A stretch of DNA of 64,000 bases from Amycolatopsis vancoresmycina (GCF_000716785.1 NZ_JNYY01000005.1:1-64000); one strand, 5' to 3'. Shown: positions 41,130 to 50,095, counted from the stretch's first letter. The notes: generated by a model from the sequence alone, not told the origin. Program-made: numbers and translations.

Positions 41130-42113
41130 GTGAGCGAGCAGAGCCCGAACCCCGAAACGACCGGCGCCAGCGGCGTCGGGCTGGCCACCGTCACCACCGA
41201 CGGGACGGTCCTCGACACCTGGTACCCGCACCCGAAGCTCGTCGACGGCGGCACCGCCGGCACCGAACGGCTCGGCGCGCAGGAGGCCAAGGAGCTGCTC
41301 GGCGACGCCGCCGCGGCGCTGCTCGGCCCGGACACCGACCGCGGGGTCGAGGTCGTCGCGGTGCGCACCACGATCGCCAAGCTGGCCGACGCGCCCGCCG
41401 ACACCCACGACATGTACCTGCGGCTGCACCTGCTTTCGCACCGGCTGGTCCGCCCGCACGGGCAGAACCTCGACGGCATGTTCGGCCTGCTGGCCAACGT
41501 CGTGTGGACCAACCACGGCCCGTGCCCGGTCGAAGGCTTCGAGACGACCCGGCTGCGGCTGCGGGCGCGCGGCCCGGTGACCGTCTACAGCGTCGACAAG
41601 TTCCCGCGGATGGTCGACTACGTCCTGCCGTCCGGCGTCCGGATCGGCGACGCCGACCGCGTCCGGCTCGGCGCGCACCTGGCGTCCGGCACGACCGTGA
41701 TGCACGAGGGCTTCGTCAACTTCAACGCCGGCACGCTCGGCGCGTCGATGGTCGAGGGCCGGATCTCGGCCGGCGTGGTCGTCGGCGACGGCTCGGACGT
41801 CGGCGGCGGCGCGTCGATCATGGGCACGCTGTCCGGCGGCGGCAAGGAGACGATCTCGCTGGGCGAGCGCTGCCTGATCGGCGCGAACGGCGGCGTGGGC
41901 ATCTCGCTCGGGGACGACTCGGTCGTCGAGGCGGGGCTGTACGTCACGGCGGGCACGAAGGTCGTCGTCGAGGGCAAGGTCGTCAAGGCCCGCGAGCTCA
42001 ACGGCATCTCGGGCGCGGTCTTCCGGCGGAACTCGGGGACGGGCGCGGTCGAGGTCGTGCCGCGGACCGGTGCCGGCGTCGAGCTGAACGCGGCTCTTCA
42101 CGCGAACGACTGA
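41130..42113 (+). CDS. dapD: tetrahydrodipicolinate N-succinyltransferase (actinobacterial type)
   Basis: 327 residues from the GTG at 41130 (GGTGAGGG upstream; an in-frame GTG at 41094 overlaps the lipoprotein stop and is less likely). It transfers succinyl from succinyl-CoA to tetrahydrodipicolinate. A left-handed beta-helix is visible in the hexapeptide repeats from ~residue 165 (VRIGDADRVRLGAHLASGTTVMHE, VEGRISAGVVVGDGSDVGGG). The N-terminal domain follows the long actinobacterial form like Rv1201c. With dapE and dapC it supplies meso-diaminopimelate for peptidoglycan. Confidence 0.93.
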   Translation: MSEQSPNPETTGASGVGLATVTTDGTVLDTWYPHPKLVDGGTAGTERLGAQEAKELLGDAAAALLGPDTDRGVEVVAVRTTIAKLADAPADTHDMYLRLHLLSHRLVRPHGQNLDGMFGLLANVVWTNHGPCPVEGFETTRLRLRARGPVTVYSVDKFPRMVDYVLPSGVRIGDADRVRLGAHLASGTTVMHEGFVNFNAGTLGASMVEGRISAGVVVGDGSDVGGGASIMGTLSGGGKETISLGERCLIGANGGVGISLGDDSVVEAGLYVTAGTKVVVEGKVVKARELNGISGAVFRRNSGTGAVEVVPRTGAGVELNAALHAND

Positions 42114-42141
42114 AGTCGATCGTTCACTTACAATTCATCGT

Positions 42142-43071
42142 GTGACCACCGAATCGTTGCCTCGTACCCCGGCCGAGCTGGGCCTGCCGGAACTCCCGGT
42201 CGAGACGAATCCGGCCGATCCGGCGGTCCACCACGTTCGCGCCAAGCTCGACCGGGAGATCCGCGCCCTGCTCGCGCACGAACCCGGCACGCGCTCGGGA
42301 GCGGACCCGGAGGACCTGCACCAGATGCGCGTGGCGCTGCGGCGGATGCGCAGCGTGCTGAAGCTGTCCGGCAAGCTGGTCGGTGACGGCGCCGAGCCGG
42401 TGCGCGCGGAGCTGGGCTGGCTCGGCCAGTCGCTCGGCGAGGTGCGGGACCACGACGTGCTGATCGGGCACCTGCGCGAGGTCATCGCCGACTTCGAGGT
42501 CCGGGACCAGGCGGCGGGCCGCCGCCTGGTCTCGAAGTTCGTCAGCGAACGGGCCGCGGCGAAGCGGCGGCTGACCCGGGCGCTGTCCAGCGCCCGGTAC
42601 TCGACGCTGCTGCGCGAGGTGAGCCTGCTGACGCGGGCGGAGTCCGCCGCCGCGGAAGCCCCGCACGACCTGGTGACCGGCCTCGCGAAGCCGCACCGCA
42701 AGCTGGCGAAGGCGGTGGCGGCGCTCCCGGCCGACCCGCCGGACGACGACCTGCACGCGCTGCGCATCCACGGCAAGAAGCTGCGCTACGCGGCCGAGCT
42801 GGCCCAGACGTCGGCGAAGAAGAAGCAGGCCGCGCGGATCAAGGTGCTGCTGAAGGCGACGAAGGACTTCCAGACGGTGCTGGGTGATCACCAGGACGCG
42901 GTGATCGCGGCTGAGCGCATGCGGTCGGTCCTGGACTCGGTCGACGGCCCGGTCGGGTTCGTCGCGGGCCGCATCGCCGAGCGCGAACTCGCCCGCCGCG
43001 CCGAGGCCCGCGCGGCTTGGCACGCCTCCTGGGAAACGGTCGACGCGGCCGCCAACGCCCTCCACGCCTGA
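42142..43071 (+). CDS. CHAD-domain protein
   Basis: 309-residue helical protein with the conserved histidine pattern of CHAD domains: DLHQMRVALRRMRSVLKLSGK, VRDHDVLIGHLREV and ALRIHGKKLRYAAEL. CHAD domains bind polyphosphate and are often associated with polyphosphate granules. There is no fused CYTH phosphatase domain, so a binding or regulatory role is likely. GTG start 28 nt after dapD. A perfect palindromic repeat follows at 43091-43143. Confidence 0.88.
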   Translation: MTTESLPRTPAELGLPELPVETNPADPAVHHVRAKLDREIRALLAHEPGTRSGADPEDLHQMRVALRRMRSVLKLSGKLVGDGAEPVRAELGWLGQSLGEVRDHDVLIGHLREVIADFEVRDQAAGRRLVSKFVSERAAAKRRLTRALSSARYSTLLREVSLLTRAESAAAEAPHDLVTGLAKPHRKLAKAVAALPADPPDDDLHALRIHGKKLRYAAELAQTSAKKKQAARIKVLLKATKDFQTVLGDHQDAVIAAERMRSVLDSVDGPVGFVAGRIAERELARRAEARAAWHASWETVDAAANALHA

Positions 43072-43090
43072 CCCCGTCCCTCCTCCCGAG

Positions 43091-43143
43091 GTCGCGAATG
43101 ACTCATTCGGGACCTCCCACGTCCCGAATGAGTCATTCGCGAC
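43091..43143. repeat. GAATGASTCATTC palindromic repeat, copy 2
   Basis: Perfect 23-bp arms, 43091-43113 (GTCGCGAATGACTCATTCGG, then GAC) and 43121-43143, around a 7-nt loop. It lies between the convergent CHAD and monooxygenase genes, where it could end both transcripts. Confidence 0.9.
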
Positions 43144-43161
43144 ACCGGCTGCCCCGGCGCG

Positions 43162-44568
43162 TCAGGAGATGGACCAGACGTAGCCGTCCGGGCGGATCAG
43201 CACCCGGCGGCCGCCCGCTGCCTCGTAGGCCGCGTACGCGTGGCCGCCCTCGTCGACCAGGTCCGTTCCGGTCGGTGTGCTTCCCGCCGGCAGGATTCGG
43301 TAGCCCGGAGCCGGACCGTCGCCGAAGACCAGCTCGGTCGCGTGCGGGCCGCGGAACAGCTCGAACAGCCGCACCCGCTTCCCGTTCGCGTCCACCAGCG
43401 GCGCGTCCGGCGCGCGGTCGCCCGGCCGCAGCTCCCCGGTGCCCGCCGGCGACAGCGGGCCGCCCCGGTACGTGATGTCCAGCTGCTGCGTGTCCTCCCC
43501 GCGGCGGTGGGCGTCCTCGTCGCCGTCGACGTACTTCTGCAGCAGGCCCGTCGTCACCCCCAGCACCCGGGCCGCGACCGTCCGCCGCTCGGCCTCGTAG
43601 CTGTCCAGCAGCTCCAGTGAGCCGTCCGCGAGCTTCCAGCCCAGGTTGTAGCCGTCCTGGATGCCGGTGTTCAGGCCCTGCCCGCCGGTCGGCGGGTGGA
43701 CGTGCGCCGCGTCCCCGGCGAGGAAGACCCGGCCGTCGCGGAAGCGGGCCGCCAGGCGGACGTTCGGTCGCCACACCGTCGACCAGGCCAGGTCGGCCAG
43801 CTTGACCGTGCCCCCGCTCAGCGCGTCGAGCCGGGCCTGGACCGCGGGCAACGCCGTTTCGACGTCGGTCTCGCCGTCGCCGAGCGAAGCGCCGAACTGG
43901 AAGTACGGCGTCCCCGGCAGCGGGCTGAACATCATGCCGCGCATCGGCTCGTCCGGCGAAGCGAACCAGTGGCCGTAGTTCCGGTCGAGCCCCTCGGCCA
44001 CGACGTCGCCGAGCAGCATCCGGATCGACTCGTCGGTCGTGCCCTCGAACGCGATCCCCAGCGTCTTGCGCACGAAGCTCTTGCCGCCGTCGGCGCCGAC
44101 CAGGTACTCCGCGCGGACGCTCTCGCCCGTGCTCAGGGTCGCCGTGACGCCGTCGCCGTCCTGCTCGAAGCCGGTCAGCGCGGTGTTCAGCTCGACGCGC
44201 ACGCCGAACTCGGCCAGCCGGTCGCGCAGGATGCCCTCGGTCTGCGACTGGCCGAGGAACCAGCCGGTCGGGTACGGCTTCGACGGCGTCGGCTCGACCG
44301 GGTCGAACATCGTCCGCTCGCCGACCACCTCGCCGCCGAGGTGGATCTTCATCGGCACCGGGGCCATGCCCGCGGCCAGCACCGCGTCGAGCACGCCCAG
44401 GTCCTCGAACACCTCCAGCGTGCGCGGCTGCATCCCGTCGCCGCGCGAGCCGACGAAGTACGTCTCGGCCTTGTCGATGATCCGCACCGGGACATCCCGC
44501 CGCGCCAGCTCGATGGCCAGCGTCAGCCCGGTCGGTCCCGCTCCCGCGATCAGCACCCTGGTGTCCAT
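43162..44568 (-). CDS. FAD-dependent aromatic monooxygenase
   Basis: 468-residue group A flavoprotein hydroxylase. FAD-binding motifs: VLIAGAGPTGLTLAIELAR (GxGxxG), EYLVGADGGKSFVRKTLG (DG motif) and RVFLAGDAAHVHPPTGGQGL (GD motif), followed by a C-terminal thioredoxin-like domain (GDRAPDAPLVDANGKRV to VLIRPDGYVW). Related enzymes hydroxylate phenols, polyketides or antibiotics such as rifampicin; the substrate here is unknown. Divergent from a TetR gene across two palindromic operators, so expression is probably induced by the substrate or a related aromatic compound. Confidence 0.88.
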   Translation of the reverse strand: MDTRVLIAGAGPTGLTLAIELARRDVPVRIIDKAETYFVGSRGDGMQPRTLEVFEDLGVLDAVLAAGMAPVPMKIHLGGEVVGERTMFDPVEPTPSKPYPTGWFLGQSQTEGILRDRLAEFGVRVELNTALTGFEQDGDGVTATLSTGESVRAEYLVGADGGKSFVRKTLGIAFEGTTDESIRMLLGDVVAEGLDRNYGHWFASPDEPMRGMMFSPLPGTPYFQFGASLGDGETDVETALPAVQARLDALSGGTVKLADLAWSTVWRPNVRLAARFRDGRVFLAGDAAHVHPPTGGQGLNTGIQDGYNLGWKLADGSLELLDSYEAERRTVAARVLGVTTGLLQKYVDGDEDAHRRGEDTQQLDITYRGGPLSPAGTGELRPGDRAPDAPLVDANGKRVRLFELFRGPHATELVFGDGPAPGYRILPAGSTPTGTDLVDEGGHAYAAYEAAGGRRVLIRPDGYVWSIS

Positions 44569-44581
44569 GTCACCCTCCCAG

Positions 44582-44610
44582 TGAATTGTGATTCAGTGAA
44601 TGTAGATTCA
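44582..44610. promoter_or_regulatory. two tandem TetR operators
   Basis: TGAATTGTGATTCA (44582-44595) and TGAATGTAGATTCA (44597-44610) both have the form TGAAT-N4-ATTCA and are offset by 15 bp. They fill the gap between the monooxygenase start (44568) and the TetR start (44650). Confidence 0.75.
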
Positions 44611-44649
44611 GGATGGCGCTGCTAGCGTCCCGTGTCAAGGGAGGTGGCG

Positions 44650-45267
44650 ATGACGGCGACGAGCCGCAAGGAAAAGGCCGCGGAGACCGAGAGCGCGCTC
44701 AAGGCCGCGGCCAAGCGCGTCTTCGCCCGGAAGGGCTACCTGAACACGAAGATCACGGACATCACCGCCGAGGCGGGCCGGGCCGCGGGGTCGTTCTACA
44801 ACCACTTCGCGGGCAAGGAGGAGCTCCTGGAGGCGCTCCTGGCCGACATCGCGGCGTCCGGCGACGAGAGCGCCGACAGCGAGGACCACCTGGCCGACTT
44901 CAGCAACCCCGCGGCCGTGCGCTGGCACGTCAAGCAGTACTGGGACTTCTACCGGGACAACGCCGCGACCATGCTGGCCCTGCGCCAGGCGGCGATGGTC
45001 AGCGAGTCGTTCGCGCGCACGCTGGCGCAGTTCGGCGCATCCCAGGCCGCCGACCTCGACGACCACCTCGCGCACGTCACCCGAGCCGGGCTGCAGCTGC
45101 CCACGACGCCGGACCGCTGCGGGATGCTGATGTACAACCTCGTCGACGCCTTCGCGGCGACGTGGCTGCACGGCTCACCGCCGGGCTGGACCCCGCCGAC
45201 CGACGAAGAAGCGATCGAGCTGCTGACCCGGTTCGTCTACCGGGGACTGACCGGCAAGGACTACTGA
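44650..45267 (+). CDS. TetR-family regulator
   Basis: 205 residues from the ATG at 44650 (GGGAGG at 5-nt spacing; the GTG at 44632 is less likely). N-terminal HTH: AAKRVFARKGYLNTKITDITAEAG, then GSFYNHFAGKEELLEALLAD. The helical ligand domain contains a conserved WDFYRDNAATMLALRQAAM. It likely represses itself and the divergent monooxygenase by binding the two palindromes between them. Its stop overlaps dapC by 7 nt (convergent). Confidence 0.9.
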   Translation: MTATSRKEKAAETESALKAAAKRVFARKGYLNTKITDITAEAGRAAGSFYNHFAGKEELLEALLADIAASGDESADSEDHLADFSNPAAVRWHVKQYWDFYRDNAATMLALRQAAMVSESFARTLAQFGASQAADLDDHLAHVTRAGLQLPTTPDRCGMLMYNLVDAFAATWLHGSPPGWTPPTDEEAIELLTRFVYRGLTGKDY

Positions 45268-46352
45268 GTCAGGCGCTCCACGGCGGCGTCGACGCGCTCG
45301 TCCGTCGCGGTCAGCGCGACGCGGACGTGCTTGCCGCCCTTCGGGCCGTAGAACGTCCCGGGCGCGACCAGGATCCCGCGCTCGGCGAGCCAGCCGACGG
45401 TCGCGGCGGCGTCCTCGTCCCGGGTCGCCCAGAGGTAGAGCCCGGCTTCGGAGTGGTCGATGCGGAAGCCGTTGTCCTGCAGCGCCTTCCGCAGCACGAG
45501 CCGGCGGCGGGCGTAGCGCTCGCGCTGGACGTGCAGGGCCTCGTCGTCGGCCAGCGCGGCGACCATCGCCTCCTGGACCGGGCGCGGCACGATCATGCCC
45601 GCGTGCTTGCGGACGTCGAGCAGCTGCTTGATCAGCCGGGGGTCGCCGGTCAGGAACCCGGCGCGGTAGCTGGCCAGGTTCGCCGACTTCGACAGCGAGT
45701 GCACCGCGATCAGCCCGTCCGCCCGGCCGTCGCAGACGTCCGGGTGCAGCACCGACAGCGGGTCGGTCTCCCAGCCGAGCGCCAGGTAGCACTCGTCGGA
45801 GACCACGACGACGTCCCGCTCGCGGGCCCACTCGACGACCTTGCGCAGGTGTTCCACCGGGAGCACGCGACCGGTCGGGTTGGACGGCGAGTTCAGCCAG
45901 ATCATCGCCGGTTTCTGCGGGCCGAGCGCGGTCAGGCCGTCGGTCCGCAGGATCGACGCGCCCGCCAGCAGGGCCCCGACCTCGTACGTCGGGTAGGACA
46001 GCTCCGGGATGACGACGACGTCACCGGGCCCGAAGCCGAGCAGCCGCGGCAGCCAGGCCACGGCCTCCTTGGACCCGATCGTCGGCAGCACCGCGTCCGG
46101 CTCGATGCCGTCGACGCCGTGCCGCCGCGAAAGCGCCCCGCGCGCGGCTTCCCGGAGGGCCGGGATGCCGTGCGTGGTCGGGTAGCCCGGGATCTCCGAG
46201 ACCGACGCGAGCGCGTCGCGGATCCCGGCGGGCACCGGGTCGACCGGCGTGCCGATGGAGAGGTCGACGACCCCACCGGGATGCGCCTGCGCCGTGGCCT
46301 TGACCTCGGCGAGCGAATCCCAGGGGAAGTCGGGCAGCGCGACCGGGCTCAT
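45261..46352 (-). CDS. dapC: N-succinyldiaminopimelate aminotransferase
   Basis: 363-residue class I PLP aminotransferase converting N-succinyl-2-amino-6-oxopimelate to succinyl-DAP. PLP lysine in HSLSKSANLASYRAGF, the N-terminal DLSIGTPVDPVPAGIRDAL, NSPSNPTGRVLP and VVVSDECYLALGW are typical. The ATG overlaps the ferredoxin stop (ATGA). The ferredoxin-dapC pairing matches Rv1177-Rv1178 of M. tuberculosis. Confidence 0.92.
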   Translation of the reverse strand: MSPVALPDFPWDSLAEVKATAQAHPGGVVDLSIGTPVDPVPAGIRDALASVSEIPGYPTTHGIPALREAARGALSRRHGVDGIEPDAVLPTIGSKEAVAWLPRLLGFGPGDVVVIPELSYPTYEVGALLAGASILRTDGLTALGPQKPAMIWLNSPSNPTGRVLPVEHLRKVVEWARERDVVVVSDECYLALGWETDPLSVLHPDVCDGRADGLIAVHSLSKSANLASYRAGFLTGDPRLIKQLLDVRKHAGMIVPRPVQEAMVAALADDEALHVQRERYARRRLVLRKALQDNGFRIDHSEAGLYLWATRDEDAAATVGWLAERGILVAPGTFYGPKGGKHVRVALTATDERVDAAVERLTQ

Positions 46353-46669
46353 TCGCCCTGCGGGGGCAGCGCCTTGATGAAGGCCGGGTCGTGCGCGGTC
46401 TTGCCCACCTTGGACGCGCCGCCGGGCGAGCCCAGCTCGTCGAAGAAGTCGACGTTGGCCTTGGTGTAGTCCGACCAGTTGTCCGGGACGTCGTCCTCGT
46501 AGTAGATCGCCTCGACCGGGCAGACCGGCTCGCAGGCGCCGCAGTCGACGCACTCGTCCGGGTGGATGTACAGCATCCGCTCGCCCTCGTAGATGCAGTC
46601 CACGGGGCACTCGTCGATACACGCCTTGTCGAGCACGTCGACGCAGGGCTCGGCGATCACGTAGGTCAC
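46349..46669 (-). CDS. fdxA: seven-iron type ferredoxin
   Basis: 106 residues from the GTG at 46669 with GGGAG 6 nt upstream. Two cluster motifs: CVDVLDKACIDECPVDC (3Fe-4S type spacing with the 4Fe-4S Cys partner) and CVDCGACEPVCP (4Fe-4S), then AIYYEDDVPDNWSDYTKANV typical of the FdxA/FdxC group. It carries low-potential electrons in the cytosol, for example to cytochromes P450 or reductases. Upstream are two direct TCTCTGCAAA repeats 15 bp apart. Confidence 0.92.
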   Translation of the reverse strand: MTYVIAEPCVDVLDKACIDECPVDCIYEGERMLYIHPDECVDCGACEPVCPVEAIYYEDDVPDNWSDYTKANVDFFDELGSPGGASKVGKTAHDPAFIKALPPQGE

Positions 46670-46685
46670 TGCGCACTCCCGCATA

Positions 46686-46713
46686 TCTCTGCAAAGACAG
46701 TCTCTGCAAACAG
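46686..46713. repeat. 15-bp direct repeat upstream of the ferredoxin gene
   Basis: TCTCTGCAAAGACAG then TCTCTGCAAACAG, with the shared ten bases starting at 46686 and 46701. On the minus strand this lies 17-44 nt before the ferredoxin GTG, so it overlaps the probable leader or promoter and could be a binding site. Confidence 0.5.
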
Positions 46714-46793
46714 CCAGTCGGGGCCGACACTACGCGGTTCGGGCACCCGTTCGGACGGTGAGGCAAGCCTTAGCCATACCCCGGGTATGGGAC

Positions 46794-46967
46794 TCACCTC
46801 TCGCGGCGGCGCGGGGGCGGGGTCGCCCGCGCGTCACCGGTGATGACGAAGCGCGGCTTGGGGGCCTCGTCCTCGGTCTTCTGCTCCCCCACAGCCCGGT
46901 TGAACCCCTCGGAGATCTCGTCGACGAGCTTCTCGTTGTGCCGCTCGTCCTTGCGCTGGATGCCCAC
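46794..46967 (-). CDS. small conserved-type protein, 57 aa
   Basis: GTG start at 46967 with an excellent AGGAGGTG site 4-5 nt upstream. The product is highly charged: GIQRKDERHNEKLVDEISEGFNRAV, then a Glu/Lys linker and an Arg/Pro-rich tail ending PPPRRRER. It is predicted to be helical then disordered, without membrane segments. No family recognised. The gene stands alone, divergent from the GNAT gene by 59 nt. Confidence 0.6.
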   Translation of the reverse strand: MGIQRKDERHNEKLVDEISEGFNRAVGEQKTEDEAPKPRFVITGDARATPPPRRRER

Positions 46968-47026
46968 CGCCACCTCCTGGAGAAATCCGTTCCCGCGACT
47001 TTCACCGCCTCCGTCACAATCTAGCG

Positions 47027-47779
47027 GTGAACGCCCCCGAAAGGCTCGAAACCACCTGCAGCAGAGCATGGCCGCCGCTGGTCGAGGAACCCCTAGGTGA
47101 GTGGTCCCTGCGCTGGGCGGACGGCTTCACCGGCCGCGCGAACAGCGCACTTGCGGTCGGCGACCCCGGTCGCGCGACCGGCGGCGCACTGACCGCGGTG
47201 TGTGACTTCGCCCACGATAGGGGGATCGCCCCTATGGTCCAGGTCGTCCGCGACAGCCCGAACGAGCGCGCGATCGCGGCCGCGGGCTGGGTCCCGGCGG
47301 CGCACCACGGCGCCGGCCACGAGGTCGCCGTCCTGACCGCTCCGCTGGCACCCGCGCCCGCGGTGCCGGGCGTCACGGTGCGCGACGAGCCCCCGCCCGG
47401 CTGGTGGGAGCTCACGCTGAACCCCGGCGAGGACTCGCCGGCCGCGCGGCAGGTCCTGACCGGCGGGAAGGTCGGCTACGGCGTCGCGACGGCCGGCGGC
47501 CGCACCGCCGCCGTCGTCCGCGGGGCCCTGGTCGACGACTGGCTGCACGTCGGGCGGCTGGCGGTCGACCCGGCCTTCCACCGCCGCGGGCTGGCGTCGG
47601 CCCTGATGAGCGCCGTGCAGACCTGGGGCGCGGAACACCGGGCGGGGCACGTGGTGTTGCAGGTCGCGGAGGGGAATTCGGGCGCGCTCGCGCTCTACGC
47701 GGGGCTCGGCTACGCCCCGCACCACAGATACCGGTACTGGGTGCCCGCACCCGGCTCGTGCGAGGATTCGACGTCGTGA
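47027..47779 (+). CDS. GNAT-family acetyltransferase
   Basis: 250 residues from a GTG. The C-terminal half is a GNAT fold with the acetyl-CoA loop LHVGRLAVDPAFHRRGLASALMSAVQTWG and the closing GNSGALALYAGLGYAPHHRYRYW. The N-terminal half (SLRWADGFTGRANSALAVGDPG) looks like a degenerate second GNAT domain. Substrate unknown. The stop overlaps the fbiA start (GTGA), so it belongs to the F420 operon transcriptionally. Confidence 0.85.
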   Translation: MNAPERLETTCSRAWPPLVEEPLGEWSLRWADGFTGRANSALAVGDPGRATGGALTAVCDFAHDRGIAPMVQVVRDSPNERAIAAAGWVPAAHHGAGHEVAVLTAPLAPAPAVPGVTVRDEPPPGWWELTLNPGEDSPAARQVLTGGKVGYGVATAGGRTAAVVRGALVDDWLHVGRLAVDPAFHRRGLASALMSAVQTWGAEHRAGHVVLQVAEGNSGALALYAGLGYAPHHRYRYWVPAPGSCEDSTS

Positions 47780-48765
47780 AGATCGTGGTAGTGGTCGGCG
47801 GAGTGGGCGGGGCCCGCTTCCTGCTGGGTGTCAAGGCAGCGCTGGGCATGGCACCCGAGGGTGCCTCCGAGTCGGAGCACGAGGTGACGGCGCTGGTCAA
47901 CACCGGCGACGACGTCTGGATGCACGGGCTGCGGATCTGTCCCGACCTGGACACCTGCATGTACACCCTCGGTGGCGGGATCGACGCCGAACGCGGCTGG
48001 GGGCACTCGGGCGAGACCTGGGTGGTCAAGGAGGAGCTGGCGGCCTACGGCGCCGACCCGGACTGGTTCGGGCTCGGCGACAAGGACATCGCCACCCACC
48101 TGATCCGGTCGCGGATGCTGCGCGCGGGCTACCCGCTCTCGGCGGTGACCGAGGCCCTGTGCGACCGCTGGCAGCCCGGCGTCCGGCTGCTGCCGATGTC
48201 GGACGACCGCGTCGAGACGCACGTCGTGATCGACGACCCGGAGCAGGACGGGCAGCAGAAGGCGATCCACTTCCAGGAGTGGTGGGTGCGCTACCGCGCC
48301 GAGCCGAAGGCGCACTCGATCGTCGCGGTCGGGGCCGAGGAGGCCAAGCCCGCGCCGGGCGTGCTGGAGGCCATCGCCGGGGCGGACGCGGTGCTCTTCG
48401 CGCCGTCGAACCCGGTGGTCTCGGTCGGGACCGTGCTGGGCGTGCCGGGCGTGCGCGACGCGCTGCGCAAAACGTCCGCCGGCGTGGTCGGGGTGTCGCC
48501 GATCATCGGCGGCAAGGCGCTGCGCGGGATGGCCGACGCGTGCCTGACCGCGATCGGCGTCGAGACGTCCGCGGAGGCCGTCGGGCGCCACTACGGCTCG
48601 CGCAAGGACGGCGGCGTGCTGGACGGCTGGCTGATCGCCGAGGGCGAGACCGCCGACGTGCCGGGCGTGGCCGTCCGCGACGTCCCGCTGCTGATGTCCG
48701 ATGTGGACGCGACCGCGGCGATGGCCCGCGCCGCCCTCGACCTGGCTGGAGCCCCCGTTGTCTGA
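47776..48765 (+). CDS. fbiA: 2-phospho-L-lactate transferase (coenzyme F420)
   Basis: 329-residue CofD-family enzyme attaching a phospholactate or phosphoenolpyruvate unit to FO. N-terminal VVVGGVGGARFLLGVKAAL nucleotide loop, LVNTGDDVWMHGLRICPDLDT and the PSNPVVSVGTVLGVPGVRDAL region are family hallmarks. GTG start overlapping the GNAT stop; its own stop lies inside the start of fbiB (8-nt overlap), so the two are translated together. F420 serves as hydride carrier for many actinobacterial oxidoreductases. Confidence 0.95.
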   Translation: MKIVVVVGGVGGARFLLGVKAALGMAPEGASESEHEVTALVNTGDDVWMHGLRICPDLDTCMYTLGGGIDAERGWGHSGETWVVKEELAAYGADPDWFGLGDKDIATHLIRSRMLRAGYPLSAVTEALCDRWQPGVRLLPMSDDRVETHVVIDDPEQDGQQKAIHFQEWWVRYRAEPKAHSIVAVGAEEAKPAPGVLEAIAGADAVLFAPSNPVVSVGTVLGVPGVRDALRKTSAGVVGVSPIIGGKALRGMADACLTAIGVETSAEAVGRHYGSRKDGGVLDGWLIAEGETADVPGVAVRDVPLLMSDVDATAAMARAALDLAGAPVV

Positions 48766-50095
48766 TCACGCTTCCCCCAAGCTGGAGATCCTGCCCGTCA
48801 CCGGGCTGCCGGAGTTCCGCCCCGGCGACGACCTGACCGGCGCGATCGTGGCCGCCGCGCCCTGGCTGCGCTCCGGCGACGTGCTGGTCGTGACCAGCAA
48901 GATCGTCTCGAAGGCCGAAGGCAGGCTCGTGCGCGTGCCGTCGGACCCCGAAGCCCGCGACGCCGAACGCCGGAAGCTCGTCGAGCAGGAGGCCGTGCGG
49001 ATCGTCGCGCGGATCGCACGCACGGTGATCACCCAGAACCACCTCGGGATCGTGCAGGCCGCGTCCGGCATCGACGCGTCCAATGTGGCCGGTGACGAGG
49101 TCGCGCTGCTGCCCGCCGACCCGGACGCGTCGGCGCTGGCGCTGCGCAACGGGCTGCGGGAGCGGCTCGGCGTCGAGGTCGCCGTCGTCGTCACCGACAC
49201 CATGGGCCGGGCGTGGCGGGTCGGGCAGACGGACGCCGCCATCGGCTCGTCCGGGCTGCGCGTGCTGCACGCCTACCGCGGCGAGGTCGACGGGCAGGGC
49301 AACGAGCTCGCCGTCACCGAGGTCGCCGTCGCCGACGAGCTCGCCGCGGCCGCCGACCTGGTCAAGGGCAAGCTGGGCGGGACGCCGGTGGCGGTCGTGC
49401 GCGGCTTGCAGCTCGAAGACGACGGCTCGACCGCGCGGGACCTGATCCGCCCGCTGGAGGAGGACCTGTTCCGGCTGGGGGCCAACGAAGCCGTCGCGCA
49501 GGGACGGCGCGAGGCCGTTCCGGCCCGGCGTTCGGTGCGGCAGTTCGCGGACGAGCCGGTCTCCCCCACCTCGATCCGCCGGGCGGTGGGGTCCGCGCTG
49601 ACCGCCCCCGCGCCGCACCACACGCACCCGGTGCGGTTCGTCTGGCTGCGCGACGCCGGCGTCCGGAAGAAGCTGCTCGACGCGATGCGCGAGTCGTGGC
49701 AGGCCGACCTGAGCGGGGACGAGTTCACGCCGGAGCAGATCGCGAAGCGGCTCAGCCGCGGCGACATCCTGTACCGGGCCCCGGAAATCGTGCTCCCGTT
49801 CCTGGTGCCGGACGGCGCGCACACCTACCGCGACGACCGCCGCAACGACTGCGAGAAGACCATGTTCACCGTGGCCGGCGGGGCGGCGGTGCAGGGCCTG
49901 CTGGTCGCGCTGGCGGCCGAGGGCCTCGGCTCGTGCTGGATCGGCTCGACGATCTTCGCCGCCGACGTCGTGCGGGACGTCCTGGGCCTGGACGAGCGCT
50001 GGCAGCCGCTGGGCTCGGTGGCCGTCGGGATCCCGCTCACCGAGCCGGAGCCGCGCGGACCGGCACTGGCCGGGGAAGGACTCCTGGAGCTGTGA
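48758..50095 (+). CDS. fbiB: F420:gamma-L-glutamyl ligase / dehydro-F420 reductase
   Basis: 445 residues, close to the 448 of M. tuberculosis FbiB. TTG start at 48758. The N-terminal CofE ligase domain (LEILPVTGLPEFRPGDDLTGAI, SKIVSKAEGRLV, TDTMGRAWRVGQTDAAIG) adds glutamates. The C-terminal nitroreductase-fold FMN domain (RRSVRQFADEPVSPTSIRRAV, then GLGSCWIGSTIF) reduces dehydro-F420. Overlaps fbiA upstream and a Nudix gene downstream (GTGA). Confidence 0.95.
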   Translation: MSDHASPKLEILPVTGLPEFRPGDDLTGAIVAAAPWLRSGDVLVVTSKIVSKAEGRLVRVPSDPEARDAERRKLVEQEAVRIVARIARTVITQNHLGIVQAASGIDASNVAGDEVALLPADPDASALALRNGLRERLGVEVAVVVTDTMGRAWRVGQTDAAIGSSGLRVLHAYRGEVDGQGNELAVTEVAVADELAAAADLVKGKLGGTPVAVVRGLQLEDDGSTARDLIRPLEEDLFRLGANEAVAQGRREAVPARRSVRQFADEPVSPTSIRRAVGSALTAPAPHHTHPVRFVWLRDAGVRKKLLDAMRESWQADLSGDEFTPEQIAKRLSRGDILYRAPEIVLPFLVPDGAHTYRDDRRNDCEKTMFTVAGGAAVQGLLVALAAEGLGSCWIGSTIFAADVVRDVLGLDERWQPLGSVAVGIPLTEPEPRGPALAGEGLLEL

